Assembly (NCBI RefSeq): GCF_900103845.1
Contig: NZ_FNIJ01000002.1
Coordinates: forward strand, 149,864 to 213,863
Reading direction: 5' to 3'
Length of the DNA: 64,000 nucleotides
Origin: Pseudomonas jinjuensis
GTDB lineage: Bacteria > Pseudomonadota > Gammaproteobacteria > Pseudomonadales > Pseudomonadaceae
The first letter of the stretch is position 1. Each line of letters starts with the position of its first letter. The position numbers and the translations under genes are program-made. Shown here one piece after another: positions 1 to 7,709 of this stretch. Below the pieces are notes generated by a model. That model worked only from the letters and a program-made list of their open reading frames with translations, made no database searches and was not told the origin of the DNA.

Positions 1-428
1 ACTCGCTGTCCCACTACACCGACTGGACCATCGGCCACGTGCACGCCGGTGCGCTGGGCTGGGTGGCGATGATCTCCATCGGCGCGCTCTACCACATGAT
101 CCCGAAGCTGTATGGCCGCGAGCAGATGCACAGCATCGGCCTGATCAACGCGCACTTCTGGATGGCCACCATCGGCACCGTGCTGTACATCGCCGCGATG
201 TGGGTCAACGGCATCACCCAGGGCCTGATGTGGCGCGCGGTGAACGCCGACGGCACTCTGACCTATTCCTTCGTCGAGGCGCTGCAGGCCAGCCACCCGG
301 GCTACCTGGTGCGCCTGCTCGGCGGCAGCTTCTTCGCCGCGGGCATGCTGCTGATGGCCTGGAACACCTGGCTGACCGTGCGTGGCGGGGAGCGTGGCCA
401 CGTGCCCGCCGCCGTCGCCGAAGCCTGA
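1..428 (+). CDS. ccoN: cbb3-type cytochrome c oxidase subunit I, C-terminal part (partial)
   Basis: This is the last 141 residues of the catalytic haem-copper subunit of a cbb3 oxidase, an inner-membrane proton-pumping terminal oxidase. The frame is open from base 3, so the start lies outside the window. The segment begins [20 protein letters not shown], which is typical of CcoN, and holds several hydrophobic helices before an Arg/Glu-rich tail. It is followed 9 bases later by a CcoQ-like gene, and then by an unrelated LysR gene. No ccoO or ccoP is present on this side, so this looks like an orphan ccoN of the kind called CcoN4 in P. aeruginosa. The family call is firm; the paralogue number is inference. 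Confidence 0.93.
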   Translation, partial: SLSHYTDWTIGHVHAGALGWVAMISIGALYHMIPKLYGREQMHSIGLINAHFWMATIGTVLYIAAMWVNGITQGLMWRAVNADGTLTYSFVEALQASHPGYLVRLLGGSFFAAGMLLMAWNTWLTVRGGERGHVPAAVAEA

Positions 429-437
429 GGAGGGGAT

Positions 438-653
438 ATGTCCACACTGCTGATCCTCGCCGCCTGCGTCCTGGCCTGCTGGCTGTGCTGCCAGGGCCGC
501 CGCGATCTGGAGCAGGCCTCGCTGCTGCCGTTCGCCGATGACCCGGAAGCGGCCGAACGCATGAGCGAAGCCACCGGCCTGCGCTGCGAACGGGTGGTCA
601 CGCCGGTGTTCGAACCCATCGAGCCGCCCGGGGACCACAGCTTCCGGGCCTGA
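438..653 (+). CDS. ccoQ: CcoQ-like small membrane protein
   Basis: A 71-residue protein with one N-terminal membrane helix (about residues 3-18), followed by a soluble tail holding LLPFADD, the short motif found after the helix in CcoQ proteins. CcoQ stabilises or assembles cbb3 oxidase. It begins 9 bases after the ccoN stop behind a strong GAGGAGGGG ribosome site, so the pair should be one transcript. It is longer than usual CcoQ (about 60 residues) and has two adjacent cysteines (CC) at the end of the helix. Sequence similarity beyond the motif is modest, so the call rests on position plus motif. Confidence 0.75.
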   Translation: MSTLLILAACVLACWLCCQGRRDLEQASLLPFADDPEAAERMSEATGLRCERVVTPVFEPIEPPGDHSFRA

Positions 654-844
654 TTTCCACGTCCACGGACGGACGCTCCCGAGTGCCTCCAGCGGCACCC
701 CTTGCCGGGCTTTTCGAGAAACTGGAAAGTCCGGCTTTTTCCTGTGCGGCTGGCAAGTGTCGCGGCCAGCCGTCATCCTGTCGCAATTCCACACCGCCCG
801 ATGGAGACTTGCCGGACGCGCCCGCTTGCCGGCCGATCACCCCG

Positions 845-1705
845 ATGGATATCGATCTCACCCGCACCTTCCTGGAAATCGTCCGCCACGGCAGCTTCGT
901 CGCCGCCGCCGAGCGCATGCACATCACCCAGACCGCCATCACCGCGCGCATCCAGAAGCTGGAAGGCCATCTCAACTGCACCCTGTTCGTGCGCAATCGC
1001 GCCGGCGCGCGGCTGACGCCGGATGGCGCGGCGTTCGTGATGTACGCCAACCAGATGCTGCAGAGCTGGGAGGCGGCGCAGCGCGACCTGCCGCTGCCGG
1101 AGGGCTACCACAACGTCCTGCACATCGGCGGCGAGGTGAGCCTGTGCAATCCGCTGATGCTGCGCTGGGTCAGCCGCATCCGCGAATGCATCGGCGACCA
1201 CGCCGTATCGGCGGATATCGGCGACGGCCAGACCCTGCTGCGCCAGCTGGAACTGGGCGTGCTCGACGCCGCGCTGGTCTACCAGCCGAACTACCTGCCG
1301 GGCATGCTGGTGGAGCAGGTGCTGGAGGAGAAGCTGATCCTGGTGCGCGCGAAGAAGGCCGAGCCCTACGTCTACATCGACTGGGGCGAGGGCTTCCGCC
1401 GCCAGCACGACAGCGCGTTGCCGGAGAAGGCCAAGGCGCCGGTGTCGTTCAACCTCGGCCCGCTGGCGCTGCAGTTCATCCTGGAGAACGGCGGTTCGGG
1501 CTACTTCCGCACGCGGGTGGTGCAGAGCTACCTGGACAAGAAGGTCCTGCAGCGGGTGCCGAAGGCGCCGGAATTCAGCTATCCGACCTATCTGGTGTAT
1601 TCCCGCGAGCGCGACTCGGCGGTGCTGCAGCAGGCGTTCACCCTGCTCAGGGAAGTGGTGAGCCAGGATTCCGACTGGTCGCAGCGCTGGGATCCGGTGA
1701 TCTGA
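845..1705 (+). CDS. LysR-family transcriptional regulator
   Basis: A 286-residue DNA-binding regulator. Residues 1-60 form the LysR winged helix-turn-helix (TFLEIVRHGSFVAAAERMHI, then a recognition helix with TQTAITARIQKLE); the rest is the periplasmic-binding-protein-like effector domain. The reading frame extends 54 codons upstream, but that extension has no LysR homology, so I take the ATG at 845, which gives the standard family length. It stands alone, with 191 bases to the upstream ccoQ gene and 82 to the next gene. Its target and inducer cannot be read from the sequence; LysR proteins usually control themselves or a divergent gene, and none is divergent here. Confidence 0.9.
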   Translation: MDIDLTRTFLEIVRHGSFVAAAERMHITQTAITARIQKLEGHLNCTLFVRNRAGARLTPDGAAFVMYANQMLQSWEAAQRDLPLPEGYHNVLHIGGEVSLCNPLMLRWVSRIRECIGDHAVSADIGDGQTLLRQLELGVLDAALVYQPNYLPGMLVEQVLEEKLILVRAKKAEPYVYIDWGEGFRRQHDSALPEKAKAPVSFNLGPLALQFILENGGSGYFRTRVVQSYLDKKVLQRVPKAPEFSYPTYLVYSRERDSAVLQQAFTLLREVVSQDSDWSQRWDPVI

Positions 1706-1787
1706 GACGTACTTTGTGTCCTGCGGGGCGCCTGTTGCGGTCAAATCGGTTGCGGTATCCCGATCCCTTCGCAGGTACACAAGGACG

Positions 1788-3662
1788 ATGACTCGACATT
1801 CGCAATTCGCCCTGCTGGGCAAACAGCGTTTCCTGCCGTTCTTCACCGCCCAGTTCCTCGGCGCGTTCAACGACAACCTGTTCAAGCAGTCGCTGGTGCT
1901 GGCGATCCTCTACCACCTGGCGGTCAGCGGCGACCCCAACCTGCTGGTGAACCTCTGCGCGCTGCTGTTCATCCTGCCGTTCTTCCTGTTCTCCGCCCTC
2001 GGCGGGCAGTTCGGCGAGAAATACAACAAGGACGCGCTGATGCGCGGGCTGAAGCTGGCCGAGGTGCTGATCATGCTGGTCGGCGCCGCCGGTTTCGTGC
2101 TCGGCAGCCTGCCCCTGCTGTTCGTCGCGCTGTTCGCCATGGGCGCCCACTCTGCGCTGTTCGGCCCGGTGAAGTACTCGATCCTGCCGCAGGCGCTGCA
2201 CGAGGATGAACTGGTCGGCGGCAACGCGCTGGTGGAGATGGGCACCTTCCTCGCCATCCTGTTCGGCACCATCGGCGCCGGCCTGCTGATGTCGCGCCAG
2301 GACCATGCCCTCGGCGTGGCCGTCGTCGTGGTGCTGGTGGCGGCCTGCGGCTACCTGGCCAGCCGCGGCATTCCCCGCGCGGCGGCGGCGCTGCCGGGGC
2401 TGAAGCTGGAGTGGAACATCTTCGCCCAGTCCTGGGCGATCCTGCGCATGGGCCTCGGCCAGCGCCCGGCGGTGTCGCGCTCGCTGGTGGGCAACTCCTG
2501 GTTCTGGTTCCTCGGTGCGATCTACCTGACGCAGATCCCGGGCTACGCCAAGGAGCTGCTGCACGGCGACGAGAGCGTGGTGACGCTGATCCTCACGGTG
2601 TTCTCGGTGGGCATCGCGCTGGGTTCGATGCTCTGCGAGAAGCTCTCCGGCAAGAAGGTGGAGATCGGCCTGGTGCCGTTCGGCTCCATCGGCCTGACCC
2701 TGTTCGGCCTGCTGCTCTGGTGGCACTCCGGCGACTTCCCGCGCGGCGCGCAGCCCCACGACTGGCTGGCGGTGCTGCAGCAGCCGCAGGCCTGGACGGT
2801 GCTCGGCGACATCCTCGGCATCGGCGTGTTCGGCGGCTTCTACATCGTGCCGCTGTATGCGCTGATCCAGTCGCGCACCGAGCCGGACAAGCGCGCCCGG
2901 GTGATCGCCGCCAACAACATCCTCAACGCGATCTTCATGGTCGCCGCGGCTATCGTCTCGATCCTGCTGCTGTCGGTGGCGGGGCTGTCGATCCCGCAGC
3001 TGTTCCTGGTGCTGTCGCTGATGAACGTGGCGGTGAACGTCTACATCTTCCGCATCGTGCCGGAATTCACCATGCGCTTCCTGGTCTGGCTGCTCGGCCA
3101 CTCGATGTACCGGGTGGATCACCAGAACCTCGAGGCGATCCCCGACGAGGGGCCGGTGGTGCTGGTGTGCAACCACGTGTCGTTCGTCGATGCGCTGCTG
3201 ATCGCCGGCTCGGTGCGGCGGCCGGTGCGCTTCGTCATGTACTACAAAATCTTCCAGCTGCCGGTGCTGAACTTCATCTTCCGCACCGCCGGCGCCGTGC
3301 CCATCGCCGCGCGCCACGAGGACGAGCGGATCTACGAGCAGGCCTTCGTCCGCGTCGCGCAGTACCTGAGGGATGGCGAGGTGGTGTGCATCTTCCCCGA
3401 GGGCAAGCTGACCGGCGACGGCGAGATCAACGAATTCCGCGCCGGGGTCGAGCGGATCATCGCGGAAACCCCGGTGCCGGTGATTCCGATGGCGCTGCAG
3501 GGGCTATGGGGCAGCTTCTTCAGCCGCGATCCGGCGAAGGGCTTCTTCCGCCGCTTCTGGTCGCGGATACGGCTGGTGGCCGGGCAACCGCTGCCGCCGG
3601 AGCAGGCTCGGCGCGAATATCTGCAGGAGCAGGTGGCAGGCTTGCGCGGCGCCGCCCGCTGA
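1788..3662 (+). CDS. MFS lysophospholipid transporter (LplT-like) fused to PlsC acyltransferase
   Basis: A 624-residue inner-membrane fusion. Residues 1 to about 420 form a 12-helix major facilitator domain with the LplT-like start FLPFFTAQFLGAFNDNLFKQ. The C-terminal part is a 1-acylglycerol-phosphate acyltransferase domain with the catalytic HX4D motif (NHVSFVD, H463 and D468) and the FPEGKLT substrate motif. LplT proteins flip lysophospholipids inward and the acyltransferase re-esterifies them, so one polypeptide could do both steps of phospholipid repair. The acyl-ACP synthetase domain found in some related fusions is absent. The start at 1788 follows AAGGAC; a strong terminator follows the stop. 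Confidence 0.9.
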   Translation: MTRHSQFALLGKQRFLPFFTAQFLGAFNDNLFKQSLVLAILYHLAVSGDPNLLVNLCALLFILPFFLFSALGGQFGEKYNKDALMRGLKLAEVLIMLVGAAGFVLGSLPLLFVALFAMGAHSALFGPVKYSILPQALHEDELVGGNALVEMGTFLAILFGTIGAGLLMSRQDHALGVAVVVVLVAACGYLASRGIPRAAAALPGLKLEWNIFAQSWAILRMGLGQRPAVSRSLVGNSWFWFLGAIYLTQIPGYAKELLHGDESVVTLILTVFSVGIALGSMLCEKLSGKKVEIGLVPFGSIGLTLFGLLLWWHSGDFPRGAQPHDWLAVLQQPQAWTVLGDILGIGVFGGFYIVPLYALIQSRTEPDKRARVIAANNILNAIFMVAAAIVSILLLSVAGLSIPQLFLVLSLMNVAVNVYIFRIVPEFTMRFLVWLLGHSMYRVDHQNLEAIPDEGPVVLVCNHVSFVDALLIAGSVRRPVRFVMYYKIFQLPVLNFIFRTAGAVPIAARHEDERIYEQAFVRVAQYLRDGEVVCIFPEGKLTGDGEINEFRAGVERIIAETPVPVIPMALQGLWGSFFSRDPAKGFFRRFWSRIRLVAGQPLPPEQARREYLQEQVAGLRGAAR

Positions 3663-3676
3663 TTCGTGCGGAAATG

Positions 3677-3705
3677 AAAAAGCCCCGGTAGAGACCGGGG
3701 CTTTT
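3677..3705. terminator. bidirectional intrinsic terminator between converging genes
   Basis: A perfect GC-rich stem (agccccgg / ccggggct) with an A-run on the left and a T-run on the right, so it can stop both the rightward transporter transcript and the leftward cold-shock transcript. Confidence 0.88.
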
Positions 3706-3724
3706 CTTATCGCGGATGCGAGGT

Positions 3725-3934
3725 TCAGGCGACCTGAACTTCGTCAGCCTGCAGGCCTTTCTGGCCATTCACGACCACGAAGGAGACGCGCTGGCCTTCC
3801 TGCAGGGACTTGAAGCCGTTGCCCTGGATGGAGCGGAAGTGAACGAACAGGTCACCGCCGTTTTCCTGGGTGATGAAGCCAAAGCCTTTGGCATCGTTGA
3901 ACCATTTTACAGTGCCGTTTTGACGAGTCGACAT
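3725..3934 (-). CDS. capB: Cold-shock domain protein (CspA/CapB family)
   Basis: A 69-residue single OB-fold nucleic-acid chaperone. It has both RNA-binding motifs: RNP1 KGFGFI at about residues 16-21 and RNP2 in DLFVHFRSI. Such proteins melt RNA secondary structure, mainly in the cold or during growth transitions. It resembles the P. aeruginosa cold acclimation protein CapB; the paralogue symbol is a best guess. The region before the start is a 205-base leader/promoter gap, longer than neighbours have, as expected for cold-shock genes with long structured 5' UTRs. Confidence 0.93.
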   Translation of the reverse strand: MSTRQNGTVKWFNDAKGFGFITQENGGDLFVHFRSIQGNGFKSLQEGQRVSFVVVNGQKGLQADEVQVA

Positions 3935-4139
3935 GAGATATACACCTTGAACTGAGGTAATTGCGGCGCGAAAGCCGCGCCATTTCTGAGTTGCAAGGGT
4001 AGATCGGAACCAAGGCGACGGGGCGAAAACGCTCCATCAGGTCACCAACCGCAGTGACCAAGCAAGCACAGTGGCGTGCAGCATACGCATACTTTTCCGC
4101 GAACGCGACTGTTTTCCTACGCCTTTCCTACGCAGATGA
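3935..4139 (-). promoter_or_regulatory. probable long 5' leader and promoter of the cold-shock gene
   Basis: No gene is seen in this 205-base gap. It holds a GCGGC/GCCGC hairpin (3963-3978) within 40 bases of the start codon and is more AT-rich than the flanking genes. Cold-shock genes usually have a long thermosensitive leader; that this stretch works so is inference, and the transcription start cannot be fixed by eye. Confidence 0.4.
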
Positions 4140-4454
4140 TCAGTGGCTGAGTTTCAGCCCCACCAGCCCGCAGAGAATCAGCGCCACGCTGAGCAGGCGC
4201 ACCGGCGCCATGGACTCGCCGAACAGCATGATGCCGGCGATCACCGTGCCGACCGCACCGATGCCGGTCCATACCGCATAGGCGGTGCCCAGGGGCAGTT
4301 GTTTCATGGCCAGGCCGAGCAGGCCGAGACTGGCGGCCATGGCGAGGACGGTGAGCAGGGTGGGGAGGGGACGGCTGAAGCCGTCGGTGTATTTCAGGCC
4401 GACGGCCCAGGCGACTTCGAACAGGCCGGCGAAGAACAGGATCAACCAGGACAT
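4140..4454 (-). CDS. gdx: Guanidinium exporter of the SMR family (Gdx/SugE)
   Basis: A 104-residue four-helix membrane protein that exports guanidinium in exchange for protons as an antiparallel dimer. The substrate- and proton-binding Glu13 is present ([17 protein letters not shown]), and the segment [13 protein letters not shown] and ending GLKLSH are typical of the SugE/Gdx branch rather than the multidrug EmrE branch. The gene sits directly behind two hairpins matching the guanidine-II riboswitch (4483-4531), which independently supports the substrate. The ribosome site AAAGGAG lies 6-7 bases before the ATG. It is a single-gene unit, with rdgC upstream in the same direction. Confidence 0.95.
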   Translation of the reverse strand: MSWLILFFAGLFEVAWAVGLKYTDGFSRPLPTLLTVLAMAASLGLLGLAMKQLPLGTAYAVWTGIGAVGTVIAGIMLFGESMAPVRLLSVALILCGLVGLKLSH

Positions 4455-4482
4455 GGCTCGCTCCTTTGCGGGGATGAAGGAT

Positions 4483-4531
4483 CAGGGCCGTCCCTGCTGG
4501 AGCACCGCGCGGGTGGCGAGGTCGTCCTCGC
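4483..4531 (-). promoter_or_regulatory. Guanidine-II (mini-ykkC) riboswitch aptamer
   Basis: Read on the minus strand there are two short hairpins, gcgagg-ACGA-cctcgc (4516-4531) and caggg-ACGG-ccctg (4483-4496). Each closes a four-base ACGR loop, and they are separated by 19 bases and followed by the ribosome site. Tandem hairpins with ACGR loops just ahead of a SugE/Gdx gene are the defining features of the guanidine-II class, in which two guanidinium ions dock the loops together and free the ribosome site. The structure is seen directly; ligand and mechanism come from the known class. Confidence 0.88.
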
Positions 4532-4592
4532 TATGCGCAATATTTTGCACATCCGGCCGGAAGGGACAAGCTTCCGGCCGGGCGGGCAGGGC

Positions 4593-5513
4593 TCAGATGC
4601 CCTGCGGGATTTCCTCGCCGCCGAGGGCTTCGAACAGCGCCGGGAGGAATTCGGCGAAGGTCAGCATCATCAGGGTGAAGCTGGCGTCGAGCTGGCCGAG
4701 GGCATCCTCGCCGCCGTCCTGCTCGGCCTGCTCCTGCAGCAGGTCTTCGAAGCGCAGGCGCTTGATCGCCAGCTTGTCGTCGAGGATGAACGACAGCTTG
4801 TCCGACCAGGCCAGCGACAGCTGGGTGACCAGCTTGCCGGAGCTGAGGTGCAGCTGGATTTCGTCGCTGGTGAGGTCCTGGCGCTTGCAGCGCACCACGC
4901 CGCCGTCCTCGTGGGTGTCGCGCAGCTCGCACTCGTCGAGGACGTGGAAGTCGCCGGCGGCTTCCTGGGTCTTCACCCAGTCGGTGAGGGTGGCGGTCGG
5001 CGCGACCTTCACGCTCAGCGGGCGCACCGGCAGCGAGCCGATGGCTTCGCGCAGGGTGGAGAGCAGGTCCTCGGCCTTCTTCGCGCTGGAGGAGTCGACC
5101 AGGATCAGGCCGAGGCTCGGCGCGATCGCCGCGAAGGTGGCGGAGCGGCGGATGAAGGCGCGCGGCAGCAGGGTCTGGACGATCTCGTCCTTCAGCTGGT
5201 CGCGTTCCTTCTTGTAGACCTTGCGCATCTGCGCGGTCTCGATTTCATCGACCTTGTCCTTCAGCGCATCGCGCACCACGCTGCCCGGCAGGATGCGTTC
5301 TTCCTTGCGCGCGGAGATCAGGAAGAAATCCTGGCTGACATGCACCAGCGGGGCGTCCGGCCCCTTGCCGAACGGAGCGGTGAAGCCGTAGGTCGTCAGC
5401 TCCTGGCTGGCGCAGGGGCGCGCCGGCTTGCTGGCCAAGGCCTTTTCGAGGCTGTCGGCATCGATCTGCAGATCCTGGGTGAGGCGGTACACGAGCAGAT
5501 TGCGGAACCACAT
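4593..5513 (-). CDS. rdgC: Recombination-associated protein RdgC
   Basis: A 306-residue DNA-binding protein forming a ring dimer that encircles double-stranded DNA. It is nucleoid-associated and restrains RecA-mediated strand exchange. The start [11 protein letters not shown], the central DKVDEIE segment and the end [25 protein letters not shown] are typical of the family, and the length matches. The reading frame runs 40 codons further upstream, but that stretch lacks homology, so the ATG at 5513 is used. It converges with no gene; gdx lies downstream in the same direction and tRNA-Val is divergent. Confidence 0.96.
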   Translation of the reverse strand: MWFRNLLVYRLTQDLQIDADSLEKALASKPARPCASQELTTYGFTAPFGKGPDAPLVHVSQDFFLISARKEERILPGSVVRDALKDKVDEIETAQMRKVYKKERDQLKDEIVQTLLPRAFIRRSATFAAIAPSLGLILVDSSSAKKAEDLLSTLREAIGSLPVRPLSVKVAPTATLTDWVKTQEAAGDFHVLDECELRDTHEDGGVVRCKRQDLTSDEIQLHLSSGKLVTQLSLAWSDKLSFILDDKLAIKRLRFEDLLQEQAEQDGGEDALGQLDASFTLMMLTFAEFLPALFEALGGEEIPQGI

Positions 5514-5641
5514 GACGGTCGGACTCCTGGACACAAAGGACGCATTATTCCGCTCGGCAGCGTCCAGGCCAACCCCGTCCCTGCGTTCGTGGGTTTTTCC
5601 TAAGCCTTTGGAACTTCTGAAAAATTTTTTCACTCGGGGGC

Positions 5642-5670
5642 TTGTCAGGGTGAATCTCCCTCCGTAGAAT
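5642..5670 (+). promoter_or_regulatory. sigma-70 promoter for the tRNA-Val/tRNA-Asp pair
   Basis: TTGTCA at 5642-5647 and TAGAAT at 5665-5670 are separated by exactly 17 bases, and the -10 ends 20 bases before the first tRNA base. Confidence 0.75.
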
Positions 5671-5690
5671 GCGCACCACTTCGAGACGAA

Positions 5691-5766
5691 GGGTGATTAG
5701 CTCAGCTGGGAGAGCATCTGCCTTACAAGCAGAGGGTCGGCGGTTCGATCCCGTCATCACCCACCA
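5691..5766 (+). tRNA. tRNA-Val (anticodon TAC)
   Basis: The cloverleaf is complete: acceptor GGGTGAT pairs with ATCACCC, the anticodon loop is CTTACAA, the T loop is TTCGATC and the CCA end is encoded. It is 76 bases long, followed 14 bases later by tRNA-Asp. Confidence 0.97.
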
Positions 5767-5780
5767 ATCTCGGGTCCGAC

Positions 5781-5857
5781 GCAGCGGTAGTTCAGTCGGT
5801 TAGAATACCGGCCTGTCACGCCGGGGGTCGCGGGTTCGAGTCCCGTCCGCTGCGCCA
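5781..5857 (+). tRNA. tRNA-Asp (anticodon GTC)
   Basis: Acceptor GCAGCGG pairs with CCGCTGC, the anticodon loop is CTGTCAC, the T loop is TTCGAGT, the discriminator is G and CCA is encoded. It is 77 bases long and probably cotranscribed with tRNA-Val. Confidence 0.97.
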
Positions 5858-5863
5858 TATTCG

Positions 5864-5897
5864 AAAGCCCTCAGGCAGAAATGCCTGGGGGCTTTTT
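5864..5897 (+). terminator. terminator of the tRNA-Val/Asp operon
   Basis: The arms aaagccctcaggca and tgcctgggggcttt form a long stem ending in a T-run, starting 7 bases after tRNA-Asp. Confidence 0.85.
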
Positions 5898-6054
5898 CAT
5901 TTCCCCGCAATATCCCGCCATATTCCTGAAGTTCCGTTTCGGAACTTCCTACATGCCGACTGTTCCTATTCCCCATAGCCACTGGCCGCTAGCCCCTGAT
6001 AAGCTCGCGGCTTCACCGATATGCCTGCATGGCGGACAGACTAAGGAACTCAGC

Positions 6055-6783
6055 ATGAAACAACATCGGTTGGCGATGGCCATCGCTCTGGTCGGGCTGG
6101 TTCTCTCCGGCTGCGATTCGCAGACCAAGGTAGAACTCACCACCCCGGCGCAGAAGGCGTCCTATGGCATCGGCCTGAACATGGGCAAGAGTCTGGTCCA
6201 GGAAGGCATGGATGACCTGGATTCCAAGGCTGTCGCCCTGGGCATCGAGGATGCTGTCACCAAGCAGAAGCAGAAGCTGACCGATGAAGAGCTGACCGAG
6301 GCCTTCACCTTCCTGCAGAAGCGTTCCGAAGAGCGCCTGGTCAAGCTGAACGAAGAAACCGCCAAGGCCGGCAAGAAGTTCCTCGAGGACAACGGCAAGC
6401 GCGAAGGCGTGGTCACCACCAAGTCCGGCCTGCAGTACGAAGTCGTGAAGAAGGGCGAAGGCCCGCAGCCGAAGCCGAGCGACGTGGTCACCGTCCACTA
6501 CGAAGGCAAGCTGACCGATGGCACCGTGTTCGACAGCTCCATCCAGCGCGGCAGCCCGATCGACCTGCCGGTGAGCGGCGTGATTCCGGGCTGGGTCGAA
6601 GGCCTGCAGCTGATGCACGTCGGCGAGAAGGTCAAGCTGTTCATCCCCAGCGAGCTGGCCTATGGCGAGCAGAGCCCGAGCCCGGCGATTCCGGCCAACT
6701 CGGTGCTGGTGTTCGATCTGGAACTGCTCGGCATCAAGGACCAGAACGCGCCGCAGGACCAGCCGGCTGAACAGAAGAACTGA
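6055..6783 (+). CDS. fkpA: FKBP-type peptidyl-prolyl isomerase, lipoprotein (FkpA/Mip-like)
   Basis: A 242-residue periplasmic folding catalyst. The N-terminus is a lipoprotein signal with the lipobox LSGC, so it is probably lipid-anchored. Residues about 25-125 form the helical dimerisation arm of FKBP_N type, and about 130-235 the FKBP domain with VHYEGKLTDGTVFDSS, VIPGWVEGLQLM and IPSELAYGE, which line the proline pocket. The frame extends upstream into the tRNA terminator, so the ATG at 6055 (behind AAGGAA) is the real start. The C-terminus is an unstructured Gln/Pro tail. The symbol is by resemblance to FkpA; Mip would serve equally. Confidence 0.92.
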   Translation: MKQHRLAMAIALVGLVLSGCDSQTKVELTTPAQKASYGIGLNMGKSLVQEGMDDLDSKAVALGIEDAVTKQKQKLTDEELTEAFTFLQKRSEERLVKLNEETAKAGKKFLEDNGKREGVVTTKSGLQYEVVKKGEGPQPKPSDVVTVHYEGKLTDGTVFDSSIQRGSPIDLPVSGVIPGWVEGLQLMHVGEKVKLFIPSELAYGEQSPSPAIPANSVLVFDLELLGIKDQNAPQDQPAEQKN

Positions 6784-6799
6784 GTACTTTCGTACCAGC

Positions 6800-6830
6800 G
6801 AAAACGCCCCGCCAGATGCGGGGCGTTTTC
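6800..6830 (+). terminator. intrinsic terminator after the FKBP gene
   Basis: A perfect 12-base stem (aaaacgccccgc / gcggggcgtttt) with a seven-base loop, starting 16 bases after the stop codon. Confidence 0.9.
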
Positions 6831-7120
6831 ATTTGGCGGCGAGCGTCGGCCGTCGTGGAGAATGCCGCGGCGCCGCGGTGTTACCCTTATGCACATTCTT
6901 GTCGCAGCTGGCTGGAAATCCGGTGCTTGACATGAGCGCGCTCATCGAATAGCCCCAAACGCATGATTTTAAACGCTTTTATCTGGCTGGATAAAAAGTG
7001 GACGATTTGTCCGGGCGCCCGCTGAAATGGGCTTTCCGGATGGATCGGAGGCGAATTTCAACAGACTTATCCACAGGAAGGGTGGATAACCCGCGCAGCA
7101 CCACGCGCAGCGAGGCCCCT
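6831..7120 (+). promoter_or_regulatory. AT-richer intergenic region with a TTATCCAC palindrome
   Basis: No gene is seen between the FKBP terminator and the DUF1232 gene. The middle is unusually AT-rich for this genome (around 6955-6995). At 7067-7089 lies an 8-base perfect inverted repeat, ttatccac-aggaagg-gtggataa. Its left arm is a perfect DnaA box (TTATCCACA) and its right arm an 8-of-9 match on the other strand. It lies about 30 bases before the ATG, so it could be an operator or an RNA hairpin. Confidence 0.5.
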
Positions 7121-7546
7121 ATGAAAAAGCTTCCCGGATTCGATCGCTACCTCAGTCTTGCCAGCCGCTTCTTGGCTCGCGGCCGCCTGCCGGCCCTGCT
7201 GCTGGCGGTGGCGCGCAAGCGCTCGCGGCTGCGTCTGGTCAAGGCTGACCTCAACCTGCTGCAGGAACTGCTGGTGGCCTTCGTGCGCGGGCAGTATCGC
7301 GGGATCAGCCCGCAGGCGCTGCTGTCGATCGTCGCCGCGCTGTTGTACTTCCTCACCCCGGTGGACGCGATTCCCGACTGGGTGGTCGGCGTCGGCCTGC
7401 TCGACGACCTGGCAGTGCTGGGTTGGGTGGTGCGCCGCTGGCAGCTGGAGCTGGATGCATTCAAGGTGTGGCGCGACAGCCAGGGCAGCGACGTGCGCGA
7501 GTCGCTGAAGTCGTTGCCCGCGCCGGAGAAAACCGGTTCACGCTGA
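7121..7546 (+). CDS. DUF1232 (YkvA-type) membrane protein
   Basis: A 141-residue protein with the DUF1232 core at about residues 65-110: LLSIVAALLYFLTPVDAIPD followed by GLLDDLAVLGWVV, one or two membrane helices around the PxDxIPD motif. The family is widespread and has no settled function. The start at 7121 follows a weak ribosome site (GAGG, 9 bases upstream); the frame is open further upstream but runs across the DnaA-box palindrome and lacks homology. It is monocistronic as far as can be seen. Confidence 0.85.
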   Translation: MKKLPGFDRYLSLASRFLARGRLPALLLAVARKRSRLRLVKADLNLLQELLVAFVRGQYRGISPQALLSIVAALLYFLTPVDAIPDWVVGVGLLDDLAVLGWVVRRWQLELDAFKVWRDSQGSDVRESLKSLPAPEKTGSR

Positions 7547-7709
7547 CGCGGGAGAAAATCGCGGATCGGCCTGAACATGCCGTCCCAGGCGCTGTCCGAG
7601 GCAGACGAAGGCAGCCAATCAGCGTTTCATGGTCGATACTTATCGCACGGGGCACTGGTCCTGACGCTGTCAGCGCTTGGTAAGATGACGGCTTGCAAGG
7701 AGTGTTGTC
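7547..7709 (+). promoter_or_regulatory. promoter gap before the HTH three-gene operon
   Basis: A 163-base non-coding gap that must hold the operon promoter. No confident -35/-10 pair stands out. The ribosome site of the next gene (AAGGAG) lies 8 bases before its ATG. Confidence 0.35.

Noticed and set aside
5514-5633. 40-codon upstream extension of rdgC
   Set aside because: No homology in the extension; MWFRN is the family start.
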